Below, piece after piece: positions 8,486-16,955 of a DNA stretch of 64,000 bases (position 1 is its first letter; every line of letters begins with the position of its first letter). Source of the DNA: Neoroseomonas terrae (GTDB taxonomy: Bacteria; Pseudomonadota; Alphaproteobacteria; Acetobacterales; Acetobacteraceae). The position numbers and the translations under genes are program-made. The DNA is taken from positions 124,001 through 188,000 of the forward strand of contig NZ_JAAEDI010000005.1 of the NCBI RefSeq assembly GCF_018129025.1. Reading direction: 5' to 3'. The notes beneath the pieces were generated by a model. The model made no database searches and was not told the origin of the DNA. It worked only from the letters and a program-made list of their open reading frames with translations.

Positions 8486-8761
8486 ATGAGCCAGTTTCGA
8501 CGCCTTCTCATCCTGGGCGCCTGCGCCCTGCCCCTTGCCCCCCGACCGGCGGCGGCGGAGAGCCAGTCTTCGGATTCTTCCTCCGACTGCTCGAACGGCC
8601 GCTGCACGCGGGTCGAGCGCTACACGGTTGAGGATCGCAACGGGCGGCGGACCACCACCCGTCGCGAATCCTGGCGAGAGGATGATGATCGCGGCCGGCC
8701 CGGCCAGGTGCAGGGCTGCCGGCGGCGCGACGATGACGATGATGATGACGACGATGACTGA
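8486..8761 (+). CDS. small secreted protein with a poly-aspartate tail
   Basis: The 91-residue product has a clear signal peptide (MSQFRRLLILGACALPLAP, with cleavage probable after AAA near residue 24). A Ser-rich stretch with two Cys follows, then an Arg-rich middle, and the protein ends in ten consecutive Asp residues. The acidic tail is encoded by a GAC/GAT repeat at about 8729-8758. Such a tail could bind metal cations in the periplasm, which is inference only. I do not recognise the family. The gene stands alone between ptsI and ahcY. Confidence 0.6.
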   Translation: MSQFRRLLILGACALPLAPRPAAAESQSSDSSSDCSNGRCTRVERYTVEDRNGRRTTTRRESWREDDDRGRPGQVQGCRRRDDDDDDDDDD

Positions 8762-8855
8762 TCACCATTGCCACGGGATCGCCACGGTTGCGCCCTTTCA
8801 CGGCCAGCCCCCCTACCCAATGTGAGCATTGCCAACGGCCTGAAAGGGCAACCTG

Positions 8856-9050
8856 ATGCGAAACATCCGCCGGGCCGCCGTGACGGGACTTTTCGCCATC
8901 TGGCTCGCGCCGCTGTCGGCGACGGCGGCGACATCGAACGGGCCTTCTTTCCGAGCAGACCGACCCGTGCAGGCTGAGCGCGTCGCTGAACTGCGGCGCG
9001 ATCAGGAAGACGAGGAACCTCCGCACGGCGCGCCGCGGCTGCGGGCCTGA
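8856..9050 (+). CDS. possible small secreted protein
   Basis: A 64-residue frame starts with a plausible signal peptide (MRNIRRAAVTGLFAIWLAP, cleavage near SATAA) and is followed by about 40 charged residues. It has a weak purine-rich stretch before the ATG. It resembles its upstream neighbour only in size and export signal. It might instead be chance coding in a GC-rich gap, so confidence is low. Confidence 0.35.
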   Translation: MRNIRRAAVTGLFAIWLAPLSATAATSNGPSFRADRPVQAERVAELRRDQEDEEPPHGAPRLRA

Positions 9051-9066
9051 AGCCTCCGGTCTTCAC

Positions 9067-9082
9067 ATAAAGATATCCTTAT
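9067..9082. promoter_or_regulatory. AT-rich palindrome upstream of ahcY
   Basis: ATAAAGATATCCTTAT is a 16-base inverted repeat with a single mismatched pair, in an otherwise GC-rich region 82 bp before the ahcY start. Its size and symmetry suit a dimeric regulator of methionine or SAM-cycle genes. The regulator is not identified here. Confidence 0.5.
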
Positions 9083-9102
9083 AGATAGTCGCAGTCTCTG
9101 GC

Positions 9103-9148
9103 CTCACCCTGCCGGGCGTGCTACCCGCCCGGCAGACCCGTGGGTGAG
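9103..9148 (+). promoter_or_regulatory. nested-stem leader of ahcY
   Basis: An outer stem CTCACCC (9103-9109) pairs with GGGTGAG (9142-9148). Inside it, TGCCGGGC (9110-9117) pairs with GCCCGGCA (9127-9134). The right arm of the outer stem lies just before the purine-rich region used for ahcY translation, so folding could limit ribosome access. I do not see the GAGGAGCGCUGC core expected of the SAH riboswitch. If it is a regulatory leader it is of another type, or simply a hairpin. Confidence 0.45.
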
Positions 9149-9163
9149 AGAAAGAGAACGCGC

Positions 9164-10567
<1,404 letters not shown>

Positions 10568-10575
10568 GGAAAGGT

Positions 10576-10615
10576 CGGGGGAGGAACACCTCCCCCGAAT
10601 CCCCCACCGTTTTTT
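10576..10615 (+). terminator. intrinsic terminator of ahcY
   Basis: A perfect 9-bp stem CGGGGGAGG (10576-10584) / CCTCCCCCG (10589-10597) with loop AACA begins 8 bp after the ahcY stop. After a C-rich spacer there is a run of six T (10610-10615). Confidence 0.65.
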
Positions 10616-10656
10616 GTCTGTTGGAGACTGACCGCGGTGGGCGGCGCCAGAAGATA

Positions 10657-10693
10657 GAAAAAGGAGGGGGTTCGGGGGAGTTCATCTCCCCCG
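10657..10693 (-). terminator. intrinsic terminator of the thioesterase gene
   Basis: On the minus strand an 8-bp stem CGGGGGAG / CTCCCCCG (10673-10693) sits just after the thioesterase stop. A C-rich spacer and a T-run (A-run at 10657-10662 on the plus strand) follow. Its sequence nearly mirrors the ahcY terminator, so the two convergent genes share an inverted-repeat pair. Confidence 0.6.
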
Positions 10694-10697
10694 ACCT

Positions 10698-11132
10698 TCA
10701 GCGCGCGCCGAGACGCTTCCAGACCCCGTCGGCTGTCGCGACGACCCTGTCACCCACCGTGATCTGTCCCCGCACGAAGACGATCGACTTCGTCGCACGT
10801 ACCGCTTCTGCCCGCGCTTCCATGAACTCCCCCGCCCGCGCTGCCGACACGAAATGCGTGTTGAGCTGGATGGTGACCACGGGGTCGCGCTTCGCCGCTT
10901 CCCAGCAGGTCGCGCCCAGGATCTGGTCGAGGAAGGTGACCAGCATGCCGCCATGGACGATACCATGGGCGTTGCCGTGCTTCTCCTCGGCGAGCAGGCC
11001 GTAGGCCCAGCCGACGTCCTCCTTCTTCGACCAGAAGGGGCCGACCAGGGTGGGGAAGCCGTCCTCATGCCAGCGGAACTGCTTCCAGCCGGCGGCGGCG
11101 GGGTCGAAGGCGGTGAGGGTCGCGTCGGTCAT
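10698..11132 (-). CDS. PaaI-type hotdog thioesterase
   Basis: The 144-residue protein shows the hotdog thioesterase core with HGIVHGGMLVTFLDQILG (about residues 56-73) and later LNTHFVSAARAGEFMEARAE. Family members hydrolyse acyl-CoA thioesters in the cytosol. The ATG at 11132 was preferred to that at 11192 because the upstream extension overlaps the divergent gene and is not family-like. It is divergent from the GST-like gene, 58 bp away. The substrate is unknown. Confidence 0.8.
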   Translation of the reverse strand: MTDATLTAFDPAAAGWKQFRWHEDGFPTLVGPFWSKKEDVGWAYGLLAEEKHGNAHGIVHGGMLVTFLDQILGATCWEAAKRDPVVTIQLNTHFVSAARAGEFMEARAEAVRATKSIVFVRGQITVGDRVVATADGVWKRLGAR

Positions 11133-11190
11133 GCAACCCGCTTCGCCCGGCGGGCTGGCGCCGTCAACGGGGGATGGTAGCGTGCCAAGC

Positions 11191-11835
11191 ATGCGCCTGT
11201 TCCATGCCCCTGGTTCTCCCTATGCCCGCATCGCCCGGATGGCGGTGATCGAGCTCGACCTGACCGACCGCGTAGCGGTCGAGGAAGCGACGCTGCGCGA
11301 CCCGGATTCGGTGTTGCTGCCGCACAACCCGGTGGGGCGGGTGCCGTCCCTGCTGTTGGACGACGGCACCACGATCACCGAGACGACGCCGGTCCTGATG
11401 ATGCTCGACAGCATGGCGGACCCCGCCAAACGCCTGCTGCCGGGGCCGGATGCGCCCGCTGCGCTGGCCGCCTATGGTCGCGTGCTCGGCATGATCGACG
11501 GCATCGCGGTGTGGAACCGGGAACTGCGTCGGCCGGCGCATGAGCGCTCGCCGGGTGTCATCGCGCTCGAGACGATGCGCGCGGCGCGCGTGGCGGATAT
11601 TCTGGAACGCGACGTGGCGGCGGGAGGCTTCGCGGCTCGTGATGCCGCCTGGCTCGCGCTCGTCTCCTGCTTCGGATACTGCGAACGGCGTCACACGATG
11701 TTCGATTGGCGCCAGGGCCGGCCGTCGCTCGCCGCGCTGTTCGACGCCGCGCAGCCGCGCCCGAGCGTCGCGCAGACCCTGCCGCCCGCTGGCATGGGAA
11801 GCGCCGCCCCACCCCCGCCAGCCGGTCGCGGCTGA
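11191..11835 (+). CDS. glutathione S-transferase-like protein
   Basis: The 214-residue protein begins MRLFHAPGSPYARIARMAV, the thioredoxin-like N-terminal domain of GSTs with the usual SPY/SP active-site region. NPVGRVPSLLLDDGTTITET is the glutathione-binding segment with the cis-Pro. A helical C-terminal domain follows and the last 20 residues are Pro/Ala-rich. The substrate is not predictable. A spacer of about 90 bp separates it from the convergent Bug gene. Confidence 0.8.
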   Translation: MRLFHAPGSPYARIARMAVIELDLTDRVAVEEATLRDPDSVLLPHNPVGRVPSLLLDDGTTITETTPVLMMLDSMADPAKRLLPGPDAPAALAAYGRVLGMIDGIAVWNRELRRPAHERSPGVIALETMRAARVADILERDVAAGGFAARDAAWLALVSCFGYCERRHTMFDWRQGRPSLAALFDAAQPRPSVAQTLPPAGMGSAAPPPPAGRG

Positions 11836-11923
11836 GCCGCGACCGCGTCACGCGGCGGACGACGATCCGGAGCGCGAAGGCAGGGCGGCCGGGTGGCCGC
11901 CGCCCGTCGCCGGAGGCCGAGTA

Positions 11924-12904
11924 TCAGCTCGGCATCCGGATGTTGCGGCTACGGATCAGGTTCCCCCACTTCTCGTTTTCCTGCACCACGTAGACGGCGA
12001 ATTCTTCAGGCGTGCCGCCGACCGGTTCCGCGCCCTGCGACAGGATCTGCTGGCGGAAGGCCGGGTCGTTCACCGCGGTGCGCACGGCGTCGGTCAGCCG
12101 TGCGACGATCGGCGCCGGCAGGTTGGCCGGCGCCATCAGCGCCATGTCGGTCGAGGATTCGAAGCCCGGCACGCCGGCTTCCTGGAGTGTCGGGACATCC
12201 TGCGCGAGCGGCGTGCGCTGCGCGGTGCTCACCGCGAGCATCTTCAGCGTGCCCGCCTGGCGGTGCGGCAGGGCGGTGATCGCATCGACGAAGGACATCT
12301 TCGTCTCGCCCGCGAGCACTGCCTGCGCCGAGGGCGCACCGCCACGATAGGGAACGTGCATCATGTCGAGCCCGGCGGCCGACATCAGCAGCTCGGTCGC
12401 GAGGTGGCTGCTGGCGCCGATGCCGGCGGAGGAGAAGTTGATCTCGCCCGGCCGCGCGCGGACGTAGGTGAGGAACTCCTGGATCGTCGTCACCGGCACC
12501 GACGGGTGCACGCAGACCGCCTGCGCCGTCCGCGCGAGGAGGCTGATCCCCGTGAACGCGGTGCGCGTATCGTAGGGCAGCGGGGAGATCAGGTGCGGCG
12601 CGATCGCATAGGTGCTGTTGGTTGCCGAGAGCAGCGTGTAGCCGTCGGGCCGCTGCTGCGACACGTAGTTGTGCCCGATCGTGCCCGATGCGCCGGTGCG
12701 GTTCTCGACGACGAAGTTCTGACCGAAGGCCTGGCTCAGGCGGTGCGCGAAAATGCGCGTCATCGTGTCGGAGGAACCGCCGGCCGGCCAGGGATTGACC
12801 AGCGTGACCGGGCGCGTGGGCCAGGGCGCCTGGGCGAGGGCGGGGCGCAGCGCAGGCACCGCGAGCGTGGCGGCGAGCAGGGAACGGCGATGTAGCTTGG
12901 TCAT
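11924..12904 (-). CDS. Bug-type (TctC) solute-binding protein
   Basis: The 326-residue protein has a twin-Arg-like signal region (HRRSLLAATLAVPALRPALA) and then the Bug family hallmarks. These are PTRPVTLVNPWPAGGSSDT, VVENRTGASGTIG, FSSAGIGASSHLATELL and HVPYRGGAPSAQAVLAGE. Bug proteins are periplasmic binding components of tripartite tricarboxylate transporters, typically for carboxylates. No TctA or TctB membrane partner lies in the window. The ATG at 12904 gives the usual signal peptide. It is divergent from the FAD oxidoreductase, which may act on its ligand. Confidence 0.9.
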   Translation of the reverse strand: MTKLHRRSLLAATLAVPALRPALAQAPWPTRPVTLVNPWPAGGSSDTMTRIFAHRLSQAFGQNFVVENRTGASGTIGHNYVSQQRPDGYTLLSATNSTYAIAPHLISPLPYDTRTAFTGISLLARTAQAVCVHPSVPVTTIQEFLTYVRARPGEINFSSAGIGASSHLATELLMSAAGLDMMHVPYRGGAPSAQAVLAGETKMSFVDAITALPHRQAGTLKMLAVSTAQRTPLAQDVPTLQEAGVPGFESSTDMALMAPANLPAPIVARLTDAVRTAVNDPAFRQQILSQGAEPVGGTPEEFAVYVVQENEKWGNLIRSRNIRMPS

Positions 12905-13072
12905 GGTCGGTGCCTCCGGCACTCACTTGAACAGGAATAGAACGGGCCGGTGCGATGCAGGACGCATGCCGGCCTCGGCGCGGACGCATGCTTCCTCCGC
13001 TCACCCGATGGCGCAAGCCGCCAAATGCGATGGGGCTGGACAGCGCGCGGCGTCACGTCAGAGTTCCGCCTC

Positions 13073-14425
13073 ATGACCGATCACGCAATGCCCGCGACGC
13101 GCGCACTCGACACGGTGGATAGCGACGACACGCTGCCTGCTTCGGCCGATGTCGTGGTGATAGGCGCCGGCATCATCGGCGTCGGCGCAGCCTACGCGCT
13201 CGCGAAGGCGGGCCATTCCGTGGCGCTGCTCGAAAAAGGCGTCGTCGCCGGCGAGCAGTCCAGCCGCAACTGGGGCTGGTGCCGGCTGATGAATCGCGAC
13301 GAACGCGAGATTCCGCTCATGCAGCACAGCCACGAGTTGTGGGAGCGGTTGCCGGCGGAGATTGGCGCCGACATGGGATTCCGCCGCAACGGCCTGGTCT
13401 ATGTCACCAAGGACCCGAAGCAACTTGATGCTTGGCGCGACTGGGTCGCGATGGCACAGACCTATCAGGCGCCGATGCGCATCATCGATGGTGCCGAGGC
13501 GAAGCGCCTGACGCCGGGCAATGAGCAGGACTGGATCGGCGGCGTCGTCTCCCCGCGCGACGGTCGTGCGGAGCCCGCGATGGCCGCGCCTGCGCTGGCG
13601 AAGGCCGCGCGCGCGCTGGGCGCCACGTTGCACCAGAACTGCGCGGTGCGCGGACTCGACATGACGGGCGGCCGCGTAAGCGGCGTGTTCACCGAGAAGG
13701 GGCGGATCCGCGCGAATGCCGTTCTGCTCGCAGGGGGTGCCTGGGCCTCGATGTTCCTGCGGCGGCATGGGGCGGACCTGCCGCAATCCTCGGTGATGTC
13801 CACCGTCTTCGCCACCACGCCGGCCAGGCAGGTTTCGCCTGGCGGGCTGTCGACGCCGGACTTCATCCTCACGCCGCGGCTCGATGGCGGCTACATCGTC
13901 GCGGCGAAGGCGCGCGGGCGGCTGGAGCTGACGCCGGCCGGAATCCGCTATGCCCGTCAGTTCCTGCCGGCGCTGCGCAAGAACTGGTCGGTCGTGCAGA
14001 TCCGCTTCGGCCGGTCCTTCTTCGACGGGCCGGACGCGATGCACGGACGTTGGTCGTTCGACCGGCCTACCGTCTTCGAACGCATGCGCGTGCTGGACCC
14101 GGCTCCGCGAACGGAGATCGTCGAACCCGCGCTGCGCGAGATCGTCGCGACCTACCCGGAACTCGCCGGCATCAGGGCCGCACGCGTCTGGGCGGGCTGG
14201 ATCGATTCCACGCCCGACGCGGTGCCGGTGATCTCGCCGGTCGAGGCACTGCCCGGCGTCGTCGTCGCCGCGGGATTCAGCGGGCATGGCTTCGGCATTG
14301 GTCCCGCGGCAGGGCGCCTGGCGGCGGATCTCGTGACCGGCGCGCCGCCCATCGTCGACCCCACGCCCTTCACGCTGAAGCGCTTCTTCGACGGCAGCCC
14401 GATCCGCACGCCGACCGGCATCTGA
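13073..14425 (+). CDS. FAD-dependent oxidoreductase, DAO family
   Basis: The 450-residue enzyme has an FAD-binding Rossmann motif VVVIGAGIIGVGAAYALAKA at about residues 25-44. SSRNWGWCR follows, and a C-terminal FAD segment VVVAAGFSGHGFGIGPAAGR. This matches the DAO (D-amino-acid oxidase/dehydrogenase) superfamily. Such enzymes oxidise amines or amino acids, but the substrate cannot be read here. The start is the ATG at 13073; upstream in-frame codons overlap the promoter region shared with the divergent Bug gene. It is followed 28 bp later by an alpha/beta hydrolase, probably in the same operon. Confidence 0.85.
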   Translation: MTDHAMPATRALDTVDSDDTLPASADVVVIGAGIIGVGAAYALAKAGHSVALLEKGVVAGEQSSRNWGWCRLMNRDEREIPLMQHSHELWERLPAEIGADMGFRRNGLVYVTKDPKQLDAWRDWVAMAQTYQAPMRIIDGAEAKRLTPGNEQDWIGGVVSPRDGRAEPAMAAPALAKAARALGATLHQNCAVRGLDMTGGRVSGVFTEKGRIRANAVLLAGGAWASMFLRRHGADLPQSSVMSTVFATTPARQVSPGGLSTPDFILTPRLDGGYIVAAKARGRLELTPAGIRYARQFLPALRKNWSVVQIRFGRSFFDGPDAMHGRWSFDRPTVFERMRVLDPAPRTEIVEPALREIVATYPELAGIRAARVWAGWIDSTPDAVPVISPVEALPGVVVAAGFSGHGFGIGPAAGRLAADLVTGAPPIVDPTPFTLKRFFDGSPIRTPTGI

Positions 14426-14453
14426 TACGCTGCGCGTCAACGGAGGAACACCG

Positions 14454-15236
14454 ATGACGTCGCGCATGCTCGAGCTGGATTCAGGCCCGCTGGAAGTCTT
14501 CGTGGAGGGCGACGGTCGCAGCGTCGTCCTGCTCCCCTCGCTCGGCCGCGGGCAGGAGGATTTCGACGGCATCGCGCCGATGCTGCTAGCCGCCGGGCTG
14601 CGTCTGATCCGCCCCGAGCCACGCGGCATCGGCCGTTCCGCACCGCTGCGCGACGGCGCCACGCTGTTCGACATGACGCGCGACGTAATCGCCGCGATGG
14701 AGGATGTGGGTGTTGAGACGGCGCTCGTTGCCGGCCATGCCGCCGGCAACTGGGTGGCGCGCATCACGGCGCATCTGCGGCCTGACCTGGTGCAGGGGGT
14801 CGCGATGCTTGCCGCCGTGACGGGCACGACCGTGCATCCGGAGATCAGTGCCGCGATCTCCGGCAGCTTTGACACGTCGCTGCCCGACGATGTGCGCCTG
14901 GCACATCTGCAGCGCGGCTATTTCGCACCGGGCAGCGATGCGCGCGTCTGGCTGGCGGGATGGCACACGGAGGTCGCCCGCGCCCAGCGCCGCGCACGCG
15001 AGGCGACGACGGACAAGTCATGGCTGCGCGTCGCCGACCACAAGCCGCTGCTGTATCTGGCCGCGGCCGAGGACGCGATCGCCGCGCCGCCGAGCGAGGC
15101 GGAACTGAAGGCCACCCTCGGGCCGATGGCGACGCTGGTCGTGGTCGAACGCGCAGGGCACGCGTTGTTACCAGAGCGGGCGGAGGCCGTGGCGAAGGCA
15201 TTGATCGGGTTCGCCGGTGAGCTTTGGCCGAGGTGA
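14454..15236 (+). CDS. alpha/beta-hydrolase fold protein lacking the serine nucleophile
   Basis: The 260-residue protein has the alpha/beta-hydrolase order: VVLLPSLGRGQEDFDG (oxyanion region), RPEPRGIGRS, the nucleophile elbow, and a late YLAAAEDAIAAPP plus VVERAGHALL (acid and His positions). At the elbow the sequence is VAGHAAGNWVAR (about residues 92-103), so the usual GxSxG Ser is Ala. Either it is not a classical hydrolase or it belongs to a subfamily using another mechanism. It follows the FAD oxidoreductase closely. Confidence 0.75.
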   Translation: MTSRMLELDSGPLEVFVEGDGRSVVLLPSLGRGQEDFDGIAPMLLAAGLRLIRPEPRGIGRSAPLRDGATLFDMTRDVIAAMEDVGVETALVAGHAAGNWVARITAHLRPDLVQGVAMLAAVTGTTVHPEISAAISGSFDTSLPDDVRLAHLQRGYFAPGSDARVWLAGWHTEVARAQRRAREATTDKSWLRVADHKPLLYLAAAEDAIAAPPSEAELKATLGPMATLVVVERAGHALLPERAEAVAKALIGFAGELWPR

Positions 15237-15302
15237 TCGGACAGCGGCAGCGCCCTCGCCAGGGCTAACCTCCGCACCAATGGGGCAGTGCCTTCCCGCC
15301 GC

Positions 15303-15647
15303 TCACTGGCGGGGTGGTTGCCCTGTCATTCTCTCCCCCTGCCGCGCCGTCCAGTCGCCGGCGCCCTGCATCTGTTCCCCGGTCCAGCGCATGGCGCGGC
15401 CCAGCGCGGAGCCGGTATCGTCCGCGGCCCGTTCCAATGCCCGGCCCGTCGATTCCGCCGCGCGGTCGATGGCTGCGCCGCCGCGTTCCGCGGCGCCTGG
15501 CTGGCGTGGTGCGACCGGGTCGGTCGGGGGGCCGTAGGCTTCAGCGGGTGGGGCAGGCCGCGGCACCGGCGCGGGCAGGGTGCCTGCCTGCTGCGCCAGG
15601 GCGGGGCCGGCGAGGGCGAGGAGAACGGTGGCAAGCGTCAGTCGCAT
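15303..15647 (-). CDS. periplasmic 11-residue-repeat protein, paralogue 1
   Basis: The 114-residue product has a signal peptide ending ALAGPALAQQ and a Pro-rich linker. Four consecutive 11-residue repeats follow with consensus G-x-A-x-x-R-A-x-x-x-T, for example GAAIDRAAEST then GRALERAADDT. The repeats should form an amphipathic helix, as in LEA-like or apolipoprotein-like proteins. The adjacent gene at 15720 encodes the same repeat. No family name is recognised; an envelope location is likely. Confidence 0.65.
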   Translation of the reverse strand: MRLTLATVLLALAGPALAQQAGTLPAPVPRPAPPAEAYGPPTDPVAPRQPGAAERGGAAIDRAAESTGRALERAADDTGSALGRAMRWTGEQMQGAGDWTARQGERMTGQPPRQ

Positions 15648-15719
15648 TGGTGCCTCCGGAGGTCGGCGATTTCGAGCAGCAAGATGATGCTGCCGGGGCG
15701 CGGCGACAACGGGCTGTGA

Positions 15720-15950
15720 TCAGCTCCCGAACGCCCAGCGTCCTGCGCGGCGCAGGCGTTCGCCGGTCCAACCCGCCGCGCGTTCCAGGGCCGATCCCGT
15801 GCGGCGGGCACCGCGCTCCACCGCCGCGCCGGTACGCTGGGCACCGCGCTCGATCGCCCGCCCGCTGCGCTGGACCGCGCCTTCGCGGGCCGCGGCGGGC
15901 AGGGCGATGGTCGTTGCCGTCAGGGCCAGGATCCAACTGCGCCGGTTCAT
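15720..15950 (-). CDS. periplasmic 11-residue-repeat protein, paralogue 2
   Basis: From the ATG at 15950 the product is 76 residues. It has a signal peptide (MNRRSWILALTATTIALPA, cleavage after AAA) and then four 11-residue repeats such as GRAIERGAQRT, GAAVERGARRT and GSALERAAGWT. It clearly parallels the downstream gene at 15303 but lacks its Pro-rich linker, so the two look like a local duplication. An upstream ATG at 15986 would only place residues in front of the signal peptide. Confidence 0.65.
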   Translation of the reverse strand: MNRRSWILALTATTIALPAAAREGAVQRSGRAIERGAQRTGAAVERGARRTGSALERAAGWTGERLRRAGRWAFGS

Positions 15951-15982
15951 GGAGATGAATCTCGGGTTGCGTGCGCCGCCGG

Positions 15983-16942
15983 TCAAGCGTCCAGGCGGAT
16001 ACCCAGCTCACGAATGAGCGGCCGCCAAATGGCATTCTCCGCCGCGACGAAGGCGTCGAACTCGGTGGCCGACCATCCATTGGTCTGGATGCCGAGCGCG
16101 GTGGTGCGCTGCCGCAGCTCCTCCGACGCCGTGGCGCGAACCAGCTCCGCATTCAGACGGGACACTATGTCAGGCGCAACGCCGGCAGGCACGCTGAGGC
16201 CCTGCCAGCCGAAGGCGACGGCGTCATGGCCTATCTCGCGCATCGTCGGCACCGCGGGGGCCTCGGCAGTGCGGGCTGCCGTCAGCACGGCGAGCGCACG
16301 CACCTGGCCATCACGGATGAAGGGCAGGCCCGTTGCCGTGTCGATCATGACAAGATCGACCGACCCGGCGAGCAGGTCCTGCATCGCCGCCTGCCCGCCG
16401 CGATAGGGCACATGTTCCGCTTCGAGGCCGGAGCGGCGCTTCACTAGCTCCATGGCCAGGTGGTGGGGGGAGGCGACGGCCGGGCTGCCGTAGGTCGGCG
16501 CGCGGCTCCGGCTGGCGGCCACCAGGGCCGGGAAATCGCCCCAGACCGCATCGGCACGGCAGACGATGTAGAGCGGAAAGCTGCCGATGAAGCCGACGCC
16601 GGCGAAGTCGCGATCCGGGTCGTAGGGCAGGCGCGCATAGAGCGCCGGATTGTAGACCAGGATGCCGTTGTCGACATGCAGCAGGGTCAGGCCGTCCGCG
16701 GATGCGCGCGCCGCGGTTTCGCTGGCCAGGACGGCGCCGCCGCCCGGTCGGTTCTCCACCACGACCGTCTCGCCCAGGCGCGGGCCGAGCTGCGCCGCGA
16801 CCATCCGTGCGAAGACGTCCGACGGCCCGCCGGCCGGATAGCCGACGATTATGCGTATCGGGCGGTCGGGCCAGGTGCCCTGAGCCCGCGCTGGGACGGC
16901 TGCGGCAAGGCCGGTCGCGATGACGCCGCGGCGTCCGATCAT
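15983..16942 (-). CDS. Bug-type (TctC) solute-binding protein
   Basis: The 319-residue protein starts MIGRRGVIATGLAAAVPARA, a signal peptide. Bug motifs follow: DRPIRIIVGYPAGGPSDVFA, VVVENRPGGGAVLASE, EHVPYRGGQAAMQDLLAGSV and VPAGVAPDIVSRLNAEL. It should bind a carboxylate in the periplasm. The start at 16942 is 13 bp after the stop of the M20 deacylase gene, so the two form an operon and the ligand may be a substrate or product of that enzyme. No transporter membrane subunit is nearby. Confidence 0.9.
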   Translation of the reverse strand: MIGRRGVIATGLAAAVPARAQGTWPDRPIRIIVGYPAGGPSDVFARMVAAQLGPRLGETVVVENRPGGGAVLASETAARASADGLTLLHVDNGILVYNPALYARLPYDPDRDFAGVGFIGSFPLYIVCRADAVWGDFPALVAASRSRAPTYGSPAVASPHHLAMELVKRRSGLEAEHVPYRGGQAAMQDLLAGSVDLVMIDTATGLPFIRDGQVRALAVLTAARTAEAPAVPTMREIGHDAVAFGWQGLSVPAGVAPDIVSRLNAELVRATASEELRQRTTALGIQTNGWSATEFDAFVAAENAIWRPLIRELGIRLDA

Positions 16943-16955
16943 GAACTCGTGCTCC

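Noticed and set aside
8729..8760. CRISPR-like or satellite array
   Set aside because: The repeat is a simple GAC/GAT run inside a coding frame; there are no spacers, and no CRISPR array was seen anywhere in the window.
9103..9148. Classical SAH riboswitch upstream of ahcY
   Set aside because: The conserved GAGGAGCGCUGC core is missing; only nested stems are seen, so it was listed as an unclassified leader.
13058..14875. Minus-strand frame of about 600 codons opposite the FAD oxidoreductase
   Set aside because: Antisense shadow in GC-rich DNA; the plus-strand frame has FAD motifs and a family-typical length.
15237..15302. Possible paired-hairpin copy after the alpha/beta hydrolase
   Set aside because: The region has GC-rich short repeats but neither of the two conserved hairpins nor the linker.
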